Under the pieces are notes generated by a model. The model worked only from the letters and a program-made list of their open reading frames with translations, was not told where the DNA came from and did no database searches. A program made the position numbers and the translations under genes. A stretch of DNA of 64,000 nucleotides from Zygnema circumcarinatum (Eukaryota; Streptophyta; Zygnematophyceae; Zygnematales; Zygnemataceae), in NCBI GenBank assembly GCA_037447605.1, contig CM074807.1:3663217-3727216 (forward strand). Reading direction: 5' to 3'. How positions within the stretch are numbered: position 1 is the first letter of the stretch; the number at the start of each line of letters is the position of its first letter. Positions 1 through 17,754 of the stretch are shown one piece after another.

Positions 1-990
1 GAGTGAATCACGAGCTTTGCAATCGAGAAGGACTTTGTCTTCAATGTGTCCCAGTGCGAAACCAGATATTGCGCGTCCTAGTTTCTCACGCGTTGGGAAA
101 GAAGCACCCAAGTGTGCACCATAGGCGGCAAGCTAAGGATGGAGCATGGGCATGTGTGCGTCTATGGCAAATTATTGACCAAGTAATGACAAGGAACTGA
201 TGGGGAAGTTCTAAATATGGACTCGTGTGTAATATGACGTTTTAAACCTGTGAATTAATGACCAAACGACAATTACTAGCCATGTATTCATGACACGACG
301 TTTTCTTACTACCAATGAAGTTATGTTTGGAATGAAAGTAGAGCAATGACCACAAGGAAAATGACTATGAGTACACCAATGGCCATGACTTTAGTCTGTG
401 CTCGACAGACAGACACACACTGGAGCGCTCAATTTCGGTATGGCTCCCTTACATCGGCATGGGCCGGACTGTCTTTGAGCCCAGCCCCCGGCTGGCGGCG
501 CCAAATTAGGATTCGATCTAGGCCAGATTGTTTTGTAAGTGAGAAATTCGTCTCGGCTAGAAAATATTAAAGTGAAGAGATGGGCATTGAACATATTAAA
601 AAGGTTTATTACATGGCTCTCATAGTGCGACGTATTCACTGCAAGGCGTTCATGCGACATACGGTGTCGCATCGCATGTCGCAAAGTCGCACTATGATAT
701 CAAAACCGAGTAAAGTCGCATGCAAGTCGCACTTTGAGAAACGTGTCGCACTATGAGAGTTGCTGCTAGTCACAGCCACTAGTCAACCTTAAAAAACCAG
801 TTGACCTGGGAGGGTATTTTAGTTGACCAAATCTGACTAGAAGGTAACGGCAACTCGACATTCGGCACTTTTCGCTACCGACAAAACTCCAACAACCTCG
901 CTTCCTGCCAGATTCCGCGCAGTTTCCGCGAAGCTGTTCTGCATGATTCTAGAAGCTTACAGAAGGACTGGCCCAGATAACACCCGAGTA
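1..990. other. Intergenic, no gene seen
   Basis: Short open frames on both strands show no recognisable domain and no plausible splicing. Apart from the inverted-repeat block at 617-759, nothing recognisable is present. Confidence 0.5.
617..759. repeat. Short element bounded by a 15-bp perfect inverted repeat
   Basis: CTCTCATAGTGCGAC at 617-631 is the exact reverse complement of GTCGCACTATGAGAG at 745-759. The interior repeats the same word again (GTCGCACTATGA at 686-697) together with many TCGCA/TGCGA words, so the 143-bp block is built from one short motif in both orientations. No target-site duplication is evident at the edges. It could be a tiny MITE or a hairpin-forming repeat. Confidence 0.5.
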
Positions 991-1619
991 TGACGTCATC
1001 TGGCGCAGCGCCCGCCAATAGGACGGCAGCTCCGCGCCATTTGTCAAAACTCCTATCCAGTTCGATAACTGACCGCCAGGTGGGTTTTTGTCTTTTTCAA
1101 CGAGCTTCACCTCATTTTAGGCCCAGTCAGAATTAGCCACGTCACTCTAAATTTTCAACTTTTTAAAATATGAAGTTCAAAATGTTGGGAATTTTCAACA
1201 TGGAGCCGCTCAACTGCGAACGGGAACTGAAACTTCGCTAACCCACACGGCACACCTTCGCAAACCGGACACTTCAAACCCAGTTTTTTGAGATAAACCA
1301 GAAATTACGGTAAATTCGCATTTATCCAGCCGCCACGTGGCTTCCGACTACCGGTGCCGGTAGCCTCACCGACAGAAAACGCGGACAATCGCCGCCGGTT
1401 GGCGATCTTACCGACAGATCCAACGTGCGATATCACGGTACTTTAACATCGGACGGTAGAGATGGCCTCCGTACGGTTGACACCGCCTGCGGGCGGTTGA
1501 CGGCGGAATGTCCGAAAGGCGCCGGCCGGCAGTCGGCGGCTCTGACAGGCTGAGGGAGGCGACGGCCATGGTCATGGCGTGAGGAAGACGCGGGGCTGTG
1601 CATGCAGGGGGGGGGGGGC
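991..1619 (+). promoter_or_regulatory. Putative promoter of GRAS gene 1
   Basis: The region upstream of the first GRAS start codon has a perfect TGACGTCA palindrome (991-998), a CCAAT box (1015-1019), a G-box CACGTG (1334-1339) and a CCGTACGG word near 1472. TGACGTCA and CACGTG are classical bZIP/bHLH core sites. The same pair recurs upstream of the second GRAS gene. No TATA box is obvious. Function is inferred from motif and position only. Confidence 0.4.
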
Positions 1620-4210
1620 ATGGCGGCCATGGAAACGCGTCTGCTCGGCGCAGAGCTGCTCGACATGGACCGCTTCCTTTCGCCGCTCGACTCTGAGGGC
1701 TTCGCATTGAGCGGGACGCGGGTCAGAGGCTGCAGGTGAGGTTAAAGTTGGGGTTTGGAAGGTTGCGCTTTGTGTGTGTATGTGTGTGAGAGAGAGAAAG
1801 AGAGAAGGATATGCAGAGGGAAGGGAGGATGAGAGGGAGAGAGGGAGAGGGAGCGGGAGGTGGAGAGGAGGAGACGGGAGGGGGGGAGAGGGGGAGAGGG
1901 AAGGAGAGAGGGAGAGGGAAAGAGGGAGGGCGAGACGGAGGGAGGGAGAGAAAGGAGGAAGAAAGAGAGGGAAGGTGAGAGAGGGCCGGAGAGGAGGCGG
2001 AGGGAGAGTGGGGAGTGGGATGGGAGTGGGAGAGGGAAGGGGAAAGGGAAGGGGAGAGGGAGAAGAAGAGGGAGAGGGAGAGGGACAGGAAGATAGTAGG
2101 AAAGAGAGAATGGGGAAGTGAGAATGGAAGTAGAAAAAGCGGGAGAAAGAGTAGGGAGAAAGAGAAAGAAAAGGGGCAGGGACAGCGGGTTGGGGGGGGA
2201 AGGGGGGCGCAAGTACCGGGGGAGGTGGTGAAGGGGGTGTTCGAATTAAGGGGGGGGGGGGGGGAGGAGGAGGAAAGTGGGAGATAGGAGGAAGGGGATG
2301 TGGAGCGATAGAGAAACGGGGAAGGGGGGGGTGGATCAGAGAAGGGAAATGTGTTTGAAGGTAGGAGGGGTTTGAAGGGAAGAGAATACAACGAGGGGCT
2401 GGGAGGGGAGGGAGACATGGTCAACGGCATTTAGTGTGAAGGTGATAGGAGAGAGAGAGTGACAAAAAGAAAATATCAGAGGTAGTGAAAAGGTAGAGAG
2501 GGCGTTGGAGGATAAAGGAAGATGAGGGTTTGAATGGCTGGAATTGTGTGAATCGGTGCTGTGGTCTGCAGAGTGAGTGCTGCAGGGTGGGGGAATGGCG
2601 GTGGACCTCTCCCGCAGCAGGCGCCCCTCCACGTGCAGGACTTGGAGGGCCCACCGTGGGAAGAGGCCCCCTGGGGATATCTTCCAGAACTTCTCCCTCC
2701 CACACCTCCTCCCGCCATTTTCGCGGACGACTTCATGGACCTTCCTTCGCTGGAAGAGGAGATTGCAGGTTTCGTGGAAGCTGCAGGAGAGACGGAGGCT
2801 TCGAAGGAGGAGAGGAGTTTCATAGATGAATTGCTCACGCCAGGGATAGTGGAAGGAGAGGGAGAAGGAGTGGGGGGAGGAGAGGGGAGTGGGTGTGGGA
2901 GGTTGGAGGGGGGAGAGGGGGAGGGAGAAGGGAGTGGGAGGGGGAGATTGGAGGGGGGAGAGGGAGTGTCAGAGGGAGAGGTTTGGGAAGGTGAGGAGCT
3001 GCAGCTGGAGTGGGCTCCGGCGTCAACTATGGACGCTCTGTTTGGTGCTACTAGTGCTTCAAATTGGTTCAATGAAGCAGAGCTCGTGCGTGATAGCAGT
3101 GAAACTTCTGTAACAAGCAGCTCAAGGTCTGAGAACAGTTTTGTGTCTGCATCTGCCTCTCCTTCTGCTTCCTTTTCTAAGGTTAGTTCTGGAAGCAGAG
3201 CAGCTTCTTCTGGGCGTTCGGACACCTCTGCGTGCGGGGTTCAACCGCAGTCAAGTTTGGAGTTGGTTTCGAATTTGACGACAAAACCGCTGACAGGCAG
3301 AGTTTCAGAGAGGGGAATGCCGAGGAATGATATGCAGCTGACAAGACGGAAAGGAGAATCTTTTGGGGGAGGGATGCTTCCCTGGGCGGCAGATTCAGAT
3401 GTGAGTCACTCGGGAAGAGCTGCAGCATTCCTTGAAGAAGGTGAAGGTATTGTAAACCTTTCCTGGGGTAGCACACCATCCCACGAGGAAAAATGTAGTT
3501 GTAGCGACTGCCAAGCATCCGTCCTCGACAGAAAAGTACGTGGTTTATCAAACAGTACTCCGTGGTGGTATAGTGGTAACGGATCGATCGATAGTGTCCT
3601 TGAATCTGCCATGCAGAGGTCAACCGATAGGTTTCTGCAAAGTAAGGTTGACTCCGACATCTTTTCTTCACCTAAACCGGCCCGACCTGCCGACATTTCA
3701 GATAGACTGGCAGCCATTGTGGGTCCATTGACTAAGGAAGAGGAAGCCAAAGCAGCCAATGGTCCGGGCTTATCTGTGATAGCCGGTGCTATTAACGCTG
3801 TGACTGTTCGACCTCCATCTTCAAAACCAAGGGCTCCCCGTGCATCGAAGAAAGGGGGAGTGGGAGTGGGAGGGAAAAGTGTTGTGGTCGAGAAGCTGCA
3901 GGAGGAGAGGGAGTTGGTAGTGAATTCAGGATTGCAGATTTCCCACGTGGATAGACCTTTGGGAGTCAGAAAACCCGGAAAGAGTGGCCGGCCGAAAAAG
4001 CTGCCGGTTTTGGAAGATGCTTCGGCGAAGGAGATGGCAGGTCCGGACCCTCTCGCAGACCTCGTGTTGGCTGCAAGAGCATCCCCTTGTCAAAGGGGGA
4101 AAATGGGAGTTTCAGAAGCAACGATAAAGCAGCAGCTTATCGCGTTGGCGGAAGCAGTTGCAACCGACGACCAGGTACTTTTCTCTTTCACTTCCCTCTT
4201 TCGGAAAGTA

Positions 4211-4261
<51 letters not shown>

Positions 4262-5840
4262 TCTCCCTCCCTCTCTCCCTCCCTCTCTCCCTCTCTCCCT
4301 CTCCCTCTCCCTCTCCCTCTCCCTCCCTCTCCCTCTCTCCCTCTCCCTCTCCCTCTCCTCTCTCCCTCTCCCTCCCTCTCCCTCTCCCTCTCTCCCTCTC
4401 TCTCCCTCTCTCCCTCTCTCCCTCTCTCCCTCTCCCTCTCCCTCTCTCTCCCTCTCCCTCCCTCTCCCTCTCCCTTTGGTGCGCAATCGATGCACCAAGA
4501 AAGCCCTGACTCTGCCGCTTCCTGCTTGCAGGCCCGCGCTCGCTTCTTAACGAGTCTCCTGAAGGAGGAGGCGCGGCCCGCGGGAGAGGTCCTGCAGAGA
4601 GTCGCCTTCCACTTCATGGACGCCCTGCAAGCACGAGCCAACGGCTCGGGGGCAGCCCGCTATGCGGCCCCCCTACTCGCAGAGAAGGAGGTAATTTATC
4701 ACCAACACGATATACCATCCCTACAAGCTTTTCCCTTGGAAGGGTTCCCAACATTGACTGTCCTCTCATGTGGGTTGTGGGTTGCTCTCCCTCCAGCAAG
4801 TGGCTGTGGCTATGGAAGCATGCGGCAACCGACTTCCCTACCTGCAGGTGTTCTTTGAAGCCTCAAACGCTGCCACGTGGGAGGTAGTCGCTGGAGAAGC
4901 CAAAGTTCACTTTGTGGATTTGGGCATTTGGCAGTGCTCCAATTGGAAGATGCTAATGCGACAGCTGGCAGCACAGCCGGGCGGCCCGCCCCGCCTGCGG
5001 CTCACTGGGGTGGACGCGCCCTGGGTAGGGAACCCTATGAAGGGCGCTATGCGCACCCCCCCGGCCGTGATTGGCCGTGAGCTGAGCCAGCTAGCGGCAC
5101 AGCTGGGAATGCAGTTCGAGTTCCATGTGGTGGAAGCAAGGCTGGAAAATTTGCGGCCCTTCATGATAAGGAGGGACCCGGAGGAGGCTTTGGCCGTTAC
5201 CTGCACCATGCGGCTGCAGTATCTATGGGACGAGACCGTAATGCGTTCTAGTCCAAGGGACGCAGTGCTGCAGGTGGGGGCCCTCTCCATGCTTCAGTTT
5301 CAGTTTTGCTGGTCCTGCAATCGCACGATTCAAGGGTACCCTAAAAACCCTAGAAACCCTAAAAATCCTATTCCCTTCTGCTTTTTCGTCTGGCAGCTCG
5401 TCCGGCAACTGAATCCGCGAGTTTTCACCTTCACCGACATGGACGTCGACCTAAACGGCCCCTTCTTCTTGGAGCGTTTCCGGGAGGCATTGGAGTTTTA
5501 CCACGTGATGTTCGAGGCGCAGGACAAGGCCTTCCATTCGCACTGTGTGAACAGGCAGCGGTTTGAAGCCGACTACTTCGGGCGGGACATCCTCAACGTG
5601 ATTGGCTGCGAGGGCATGCAGCGAGTGGTCCGCTCAGAGAGGCTCGAAAAGTGGCAGGCGAGGGTCGCCCGCGCGGGCCTATCGCCGGTGCCCTTCAGCG
5701 CGAGGGTGAAGGGAGGGCTCGAACGGCTCCTGAAGAAGTACCCGGAGGGGTTCTCTGTTAAGGAGAACGGAGGAGCGTTGCAGTTGGCATGGAACGACCG
5801 TTCTGTGCTCGCGGTTTCGGCCTGGCGGCCGTTGTACTGA
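1620..5840 (+). CDS. GRAS-family transcriptional regulator, tandem copy 1
   Basis: Coding exons 1620-1735, 2572-4174, 4532-4690, 4797-5273 and 5397-5840 join in frame to 932 residues. All introns are GT-AG; the first is phase 2 and the rest phase 0. The C-terminal part from about residue 555 is a GRAS domain: a first leucine-rich region (AEAVATDDQ, LLKEEARPAGEVLQR), VHFVD at residues 663-667 in place of VHIID, SSPRDAVLQ, a PFYRE-like stretch GPFFLERFREALEF, and a final SAW segment ending SAWRPLY. GRAS proteins are nuclear regulators; by recall the LHR1 and SPRDAVL blocks look closest to the LISCL branch, which is tentative. The long N-terminal half is low complexity (Glu/Gly and Ser) with a CxCx2C cluster at Cys347, 349 and 352. 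The start is the first ATG giving a frame that splices into exon 2. Introns 1 and 2 carry GA and CT tracts. Confidence 0.85.
1786..2330. repeat. GA-rich polypurine tract in GRAS1 intron 1
   Basis: The sense strand of the 836-bp first intron is almost pure purine (GAGA, GGGA and GGAG units, with runs of G) for about half a kilobase. The open frames across it on both strands are artefacts of composition, not genes. Confidence 0.8.
4207..4476. repeat. CT-rich polypyrimidine microsatellite in GRAS1 intron 2
   Basis: (CT)n passes into CTCCCT and CCCTCT units over about 270 bp inside the intron 4175-4531. The frame stays open across it only because the repeat has no stop codons; the flanking GT and AG give a protein matching copy 2 exactly at the junction. 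Confidence 0.85.
5339..5370. other. Interstitial telomere-like (telo-box) run in GRAS1 intron 4
   Basis: Degenerate CCCTAAA units lie inside the intron 5274-5396. Similar runs occur at 50403-50450, 62593-62615 and 62782-62799. Plant telomeres are TTTAGGG repeats, and short internal copies (telo-boxes) are common near the 5' ends of plant genes. Confidence 0.6.
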
Positions 5841-6971
5841 CAGAGGGAGGGTTGGTTTTGGGGAAGGGGGTGGGGGGGGGGGAGAGGAGGGGGGCGTGTA
5901 CAGAGGGGAGGGACGAGGGGACTGGTTTGTTGTTGTTTTGTGGAGCTTGTGGGGAGGGAGCTCAGGAGGGAGAGGGAGGGGAGAGGAGGGTCGCTCAATT
6001 TGTGGCTCTCAAGAAGCTCCATGTACATTTTGCGCGTGTGAAAATGCGTACCAGGCAAATTTTTTCAAAGGTTTTTTGGCATTTGTTGTGTTGTTGTGGA
6101 AGTCGTGATGCTGAGTTTCAAGAAAAGCATGCAATGTGGCCATGCAATGTGTGTGAGAATGCGTGGTCTTGTTCGGGGGGGAGAGGAGAGGCTTGGGACT
6201 TGAGAGCGAGCATGATCAATGTACAAGTCGGGCCAACGGGCCAACCATTGGCAATGGTTGGTAGGCACCGCCAACCATTTTGGCAATGGCTGCACCAATT
6301 ACCGTACAGGAGTAGAGTCTACGTGTCGTCGAAACAGGGGAAAATAATTTCGATCTTGGCGCCCACATTTGAATGCCACAATTTTTCCATGCGAAAGTGT
6401 TGACCCGGCTGCGGGAAGATCAACCTCTCCGATCCACTCCCACACTCCCCATAGGTCCATGTATTCTTGGGATCTACGCCGACGTGGCATAGTTCAACCA
6501 CCCGCACCGTCCAAAACGCTCCACCACGTGGCCCGATCTGACGTCAGCAGGAGGTGTAGCCCCTGGCCACGCGAAGCTTCTCCGGTCCTTCCCGATGGAA
6601 ACGCGCCCGTTACGTTATGACGTGACGCCCTCTGATTGGCTGTTCGTACGGATGACGTCTTGGCACCGCCCGACCGCCGCCAATTACAGCGAGGTCCGCA
6701 AGAGGACAAAAAAGAACCGACACTCAAATGACACCTGGCAGACCCCGATTCGCAAATCTGTTCAGTAGGACGTACGAAAAAGTATGTACAGTACGGACCT
6801 ACACATAGAGTGTACGAATTCGTACGCATGCCTTCCCTAGTTCCATGGACGCTCTTTTTCTCCCTCCCTCTCCCACTCCCCCTCACTGTTGCTCTCTCTC
6901 TCCTCTCTCTCTCCCTTGGCTGTCTCTCTCACTACCTCTCGCCTCTATCGCGCTCTTCTCTGTGTGAAAAA
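5841..6971 (+). promoter_or_regulatory. Intergenic region and putative promoter of GRAS gene 2
   Basis: The first part is G-rich 3' flank of copy 1. An odd palindrome with 10-bp arms, CCAACCATTG and CAATGGTTGG around one G, lies at 6241-6261, with a second related CCAACCATT word just after. Closer to copy 2 are CACGTG (6525-6530) and a perfect TGACGTCA (6539-6546), the same pair as upstream of copy 1. Several CGTACG/GTACGG words fall between 6640 and 6830, and a CT tract leads into the start codon. No gene is present. Confidence 0.4.
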
Positions 6972-9900
6972 ATGGCGGCGTGGGAGTGGTATTCTCGGAA
7001 CGACGGTACGGATTCCGGTCCTCTCTACATCGAAGAACCGGCGCCGCTCTTCTTCCGCGACAGGCTCGGCCCGCCATGGGAGCCGGCCGCCGCCTCCTCA
7101 GGGCTCTTCAGGTCAGTGGAGGGCGTGGCTCTGCCTCGTGGCATTCTCAGATATGGCAATGCGTTCTCTTGTTTTGCCGCCTCTGCCTGAGAGAGTTGCT
7201 TACATTGCTTTGCCTTCTCGGGCGGGTGGTGGTAATCAGCGGGCCGAGCTCTGACTTGTCGGCTCTGGATGACACGTGGCCTTCTCCTCCTCTCCTCCTC
7301 CCTCCCTCTCCTCCTCTTTCGCCTCCTTTCTGGGTCGACTCGTTCCCTGAGGTCCCGGACGTAAGCCTTGTCCTACTGGAGTCTCTCCAAACAAACCCTA
7401 ATTTTCTAGAACCCAACCCTGATTCAGCACAGCCAGACAATGGCTCCTCGGAGGCTCTTCTTAGACAGCAGGAGGAGGCTGCTGCTTTCTTTGATGAGTC
7501 ACATGGCTCCTCAGATATTGGAGGGATTCCAGAGTGCCATATGGCAGGAGAAGGCAACGCAAGCGGGAGTTTGGGGGCTCTGTTTAAGCAAGCAGTTGTC
7601 ATGGACCTCTCGTTGCCAAGTTGCAGCAGGTCACCATTGGATGGTTGTTCTGCTTCAGAAAGAGGGGAAGTTTCAGACACCGCTGAGAAAGAGGTTCCGT
7701 TGGATGCAACGTCAGACTGGCTACATCCTCAACTTCACGGTGTTGGAATTTCCCCAACATTGGCTCCCTCTCGATCTTCCTCTGCAGTAGCTGCAGAGCT
7801 TCGAAGGCAATATGTCGATGGATTGGAGTTTGAATCAAGGAGGAGTGCGGCTTCGAACAGCTCCGTCGTTGCCGAACGAGACTCCTCTCTCTCTCCTTCT
7901 GGTTTAGAACAGCTCCTTTCTTGCCCCCTGATTGTGAGAGCGCCATCTTCGACAGAGGGAGCATTCAGTGAGGGGTCGCGGAGTAGTGATATTGAAGCTT
8001 CTCAGCAGCCGGCTAAAAGATGCGACTGTGCAGAATGTCAGGTTTCAGGATTGAATCTTCAGCATGCTGACTGGGCAGCCATGTCCAGCGTTTACAATGC
8101 GAATTCAACACTACATTCCTCTTCTTCCACAAGTCATAAAAGTGAGCAATCGGATGATTCAGAAAAGCATCCTCAGCAGTTACTTGCAGTAGCTTCTAGC
8201 CGCGAGACGCGGCCCAAAGACATGTCGAACCGGCTCGCAGCTCTTGTTGAGAAGATAACTAAACCCCCACTTGAGTCAAATTCAGGTGTGGTGGTTCAGT
8301 TTCGGGGTTCAGGAAGGAAGAATAGTGACGAGTCTGAAAGGCAAAAGGAAGCTGAAGGAGGACCCTTCCGAATTGCCTCAGAAGTGGACGCATGGATGAA
8401 GGCAAAGCAGGAGGTGTTGACCTCAAGGAGAGAGGGAACAGTCCAATCCCTTCAAGTTCGCAGAGCTTGCAGGAAGCTGAGGAGACGGCGGCCGGCCATG
8501 GATGGAACTTTGACTCCTTCGGCTGCGACTAAAGTAGTCATGAATCCCTTTATGGAGCTCGCATTTCCTCCTGCGGCTGTAGTAGACAGTTTCAAAATTG
8601 TAGACAAGAGAAAGGGAGGGGACAGTACGCTTCGACAGCATCTTCTCTCGTATGCAGAGGCTGTGGCCACACACGATGAGGTATTAAACGCTGTTTAGAT
8701 GTCTAAGCGTTTCGTGATTGGTTTGGGGGCTGCTGCATCAATCTTCCAAAAAGGGCTTATGAAGTTGCCGACATGAACCCTGTTCTCTGGCTAACAGACA
8801 GTTTGTATGCGGTGTTTGTAGGCTCGCATGAGATTCTTGTTGAAGCTGCTTAAAAAGGAGACTTCGTCACGAGGAACTACGATGCAGCGTTTGGCCTTCT
8901 TCTTCATGGAAGCTCTCACTGCCCGGGTAGCCAACACGGGAGCAGAAATATTCTTTAGCAAGTTGAATGTGCAGGCAGAGGTAAGCAGCATGCCCCCTTA
9001 ACCCCCTGACCATGCAGAAGGAGTACACTTTTCGCACGTCTCACATTCTCTCCTTCATCTCCATCCCTTCATTTCATCATCTTCACTCCCACCTTTGACG
9101 CACAGCCCCCTCTCTAAGCCCCTTCTCCATCCCCTCTACGAAAAGCTGGTTGCTTATTTCTATCCTTAACAACTGTGTGCAGGATATCGCTTTCGCTTTA
9201 GAAGCGGGAGCCTCCTGCACTCCGTACGTCCGACTCGCCTTTGAAGCCGCCAACGCTTCCATAGTTGACTCTGTGAGGGGAGAGAGGGCAGTTCACGTTG
9301 TCGATCTCGGAATGTGGCAGGGGGGGCAGTTTGCCTCCATTCTCCGCCAGCTTGCAGCTCAGCCGGGAGGGCCCCCCAGTGTGCATCTGACATGTGTCGA
9401 TGCTGCATGGAATGCGAACCCCCTGAAGGAAGCGATGACAACTCGTCCGGCTGTGATTGGTAGAGATCTCACAAAGTTGGCAGCAAGTTTGGGGATTCCA
9501 TTTGAGTTCAGTGTGGTGAAGACGCAGCTGGAAGAGCTTCAGCCGGAGATGATAAGGAGGGAGGCGGGGGAGGTGGTGGTGGTGACCAGCGCTATGAGAT
9601 TGTCTTATCTTTATGATGGAGGAGTGGTTCGGAGCAGTCCTCGCGATGCGCTTCTGCAGGTAATGATGCCTGGAGACGGCTTCATGGTTCATTATATTTC
9701 AGCAGTTTGCGTCTTTTCAATTTCACCTGTCTCATCTGATGATGTTTGATATGTGCTGCGAATGGCCTAGTTTTTTAATAGCCCACATGGGTTTTCTGAT
9801 ATGGTCTCTTGCTTTCCTGTCAGCACAAGCACTTAAAGGAAGTCTGTGAAGTCGGCGACTCGGTTGTTGACCCACAACTTTTTCACCGTTCCTCACCTGC

Positions 9901-10444
9901 TTGCTAGAAAAGATAAATATCTCTAGGATATCTCTAGGATATTATATGTCCTTATCCTGAATTACTTTGCCGTGATTTTCCTTCTGTTGGTGTTGGGCAG
10001 CGGCTCCGCCTCCTCTCCCCTCATCGCATTGTGGTTGTCGAGTCGGATGCTGACCTGAACGGGCCCTTCTTTTTGGAGCGCTTTCGCGAGGCTCTGGATT
10101 ACTTTGGTGCGCTGTTCGCATCTTTTGAAGGCATCGCTCTGAGAAGGGACGGCGCTGCACATTGGGAACGTTTGGCGAGAGACAAATTTGGACGTGATAT
10201 TACGTCCGTTGTGGCGTGTGAGGGGGTCTTCAGAGTCATCCGTTATGAGAGGCTGAGCAAATGGCAGGCGCGGTTTGCTAGGCATGGCTTTAACAGCGTT
10301 CCTTGTGCGAGTCCGGAGCTGGTTCGCAGCTTAGAAAAGATGTTGGTCAGCTTTCCAGCGGGGTATTCTCTGCAGCCTCACGAAGGGGCCCTGCAAATCA
10401 TGTTTCAGGAGCGGCCGATTTTATGTGTGTCGGTATATCAGTAG
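6972..10444 (+). CDS. GRAS-family transcriptional regulator, tandem copy 2
   Basis: Coding exons 6972-7111, 7240-8680, 8822-8980, 9183-9659 and 10001-10444 join to 886 residues. Exons 3, 4 and 5 are exactly as long as those of the upstream paralogue (159, 477 and 444 bases), and all intron phases match (2,0,0,0). The GRAS domain has AEAVATHDE at the LHR1 start, VHVVD at residues 617-621, SSPRDALLQ, GPFFLERFREALDY and a C-terminal SAW-like end (RPILCVSVYQ) that lacks the usual Trp. The N-terminal half is Ser/Pro-rich and poorly conserved with copy 1 except for the acidic start region, a CxCx2C cluster (Cys308, 310, 313) and a short RPKDMSNRLAALV block matched by RPADISDRLAAIV in copy 1. A nuclear regulatory role follows from the family; target genes are unknown. 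Confidence 0.85.
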
Positions 10445-11396
10445 CTTTCGTTGGTTGGATTTTCGGTTGTTGCTGGAGTATGAAACATGTACGTTAGAAT
10501 TTCTAAAATAGAAACGCACCTGTTAGTCATAACAACTTGTACATTTTATGAAGGCGGTTGGTAGCTTTAGGGGAAGCCCTGTGCGAAACATATTCCGTGA
10601 AGGAAAGTTCGTCTGAGAGAGTTTTAAAAAACAGACCGTGTCCGTGTAACGGCAGGTCTTCGGCACGTAGCACATCGTCATCCACTCCAAGAGATGGGTC
10701 GGAACCATGGGATTTTTCCTGCTTAGAGAGCTCCTGCTATGCTAAGTTCCAGCGTACATCCAGGTTTCTGTTTAAAAAATAGAACGCCAGCTTTTATAAT
10801 TGGCCAAGCACTTCGAGGGATTCATCTGCATTGATATTCCTTTCTCTTTCAAACAGCGTTTGCAAGCAGACGAGGGATTGGCAGCTGTGGGCAAAACTGC
10901 TTCGGTTCCCATGTGACGTGTCATGCCTTGTGCTGTATGTGCAGCGCCTTCACAATACTGTAAGCTCAGTATGCCGAAACGCAGTAAAAGTTGCACAGCT
11001 AGCGCTGTAACACACAGGGGAAAATATCGCTATGAAGTTGTTCCGGAAGCAGCGAAAGGGAAAAACAGTGCAATTTTCACAAAAGCAGTTTCTCTGCCAC
11101 ATTTCATTTGACTTAAAAACTCTGAGACATTAACAGCACGCTGCCACATGAAACCCCAAACTACAGCTTACAACCTTAGCCGTGTCTGCATTTCCACAAA
11201 ATGGCTACCAGGGGGTTCCCTGTACAGTGAGGGAAGGAAAGGGACAGGGAGAGCGAGGGAGAGGGAGAGGGAGAGGGAGAGGGAGAGGGAGAGGGAGGTG
11301 AGAGACGGAGAGGGCGAGAGAGGAGCAGCCCTGAGCGAGAGAGAGGGAAAGAACAACAACAGGGAGACGTGCGGCCCCTCTAAGGGAGCTGCCTGT
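10445..11396. other. Intergenic between convergent GRAS2 and LACS genes
   Basis: This holds the 3' flanks of two convergent genes. A GA tract with a clean (GGGAGA)n core lies at about 11250-11297, just beyond the LACS stop codon. No gene or RNA recognised. Confidence 0.5.
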
Positions 11397-17073
<5,677 letters not shown>

Positions 17074-17754
17074 AACCTGCAACACAGAAATCGATGAGTT
17101 TCCCTCCAAGCAAGCTGGCTCCTTAACACGAGCATGCAACGAACAGAAGCCAGTGCAATACCAGAGAAACGAGCCAGCATAGCAAGAAACTCTCACAAGG
17201 AACCACCAAGAACTCTCAAGCAATCCACCGCCGGTCTCGATGTTCAAGATTCATGACTTCCAGCATCCCCCTTCCAATCCTGGCGAGCCCTCACTGAACC
17301 TGCCGTTCTGAAGCAGCCATGCAGCCAGGCCCCGCCGCCACTGCATTCCCTTCCCTTCTCTTCCCTTCCCCTCCCTCCCTGAGCCCTCCCTCACCTGCAA
17401 GCCGGCGCGGACGGAGCCACTCCTTCCCTGCCTCCTGCACAAATGGCTCCTTGCCAACAGAAATTGGGTCCAGTCAAGCTGCACCTCCGCCCGCCAAGGG
17501 CATGCCACGTGGCGGATGAAAGCTCGCTGCCCGACCGCCACGTGGCGCAAACGCCACGTCAAGTCCTACGAAGGGTCGTAGCAAGTGCGTGCCGTGAACC
17601 GTCCGTACGGTTACTGGGCAATTGTCCGTACAGCACGAATGTCGTACAAGGTAACCGACCGCCATCGTCGGGCACCGATTCCGTTGCGGTGCGGAAGGCT
17701 CCGTCCTGTACGGACCATAGGAACCGTACGTGTCTGGCTGGAGATAAATGGAAA
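17074..17754 (-). promoter_or_regulatory. 5' leader and putative promoter of LACS gene
   Basis: A possible 5'UTR intron spans about 17077-17394 (CAG|GTGAGG donor on the minus strand). Upstream of it are two G-boxes, CACGTG at 17506-17511 and 17539-17544, a further GCCACGTC, and four GTACGG-type words between 17600 and 17730. No coding gene is seen here. Confidence 0.4.

Noticed and set aside
1723-2430. Long minus-strand open frame rich in Ser, Pro and Leu
   Set aside because: It lies wholly in the GA/CT tract of GRAS1 intron 1. The composition alone removes stop codons, and there is no domain.
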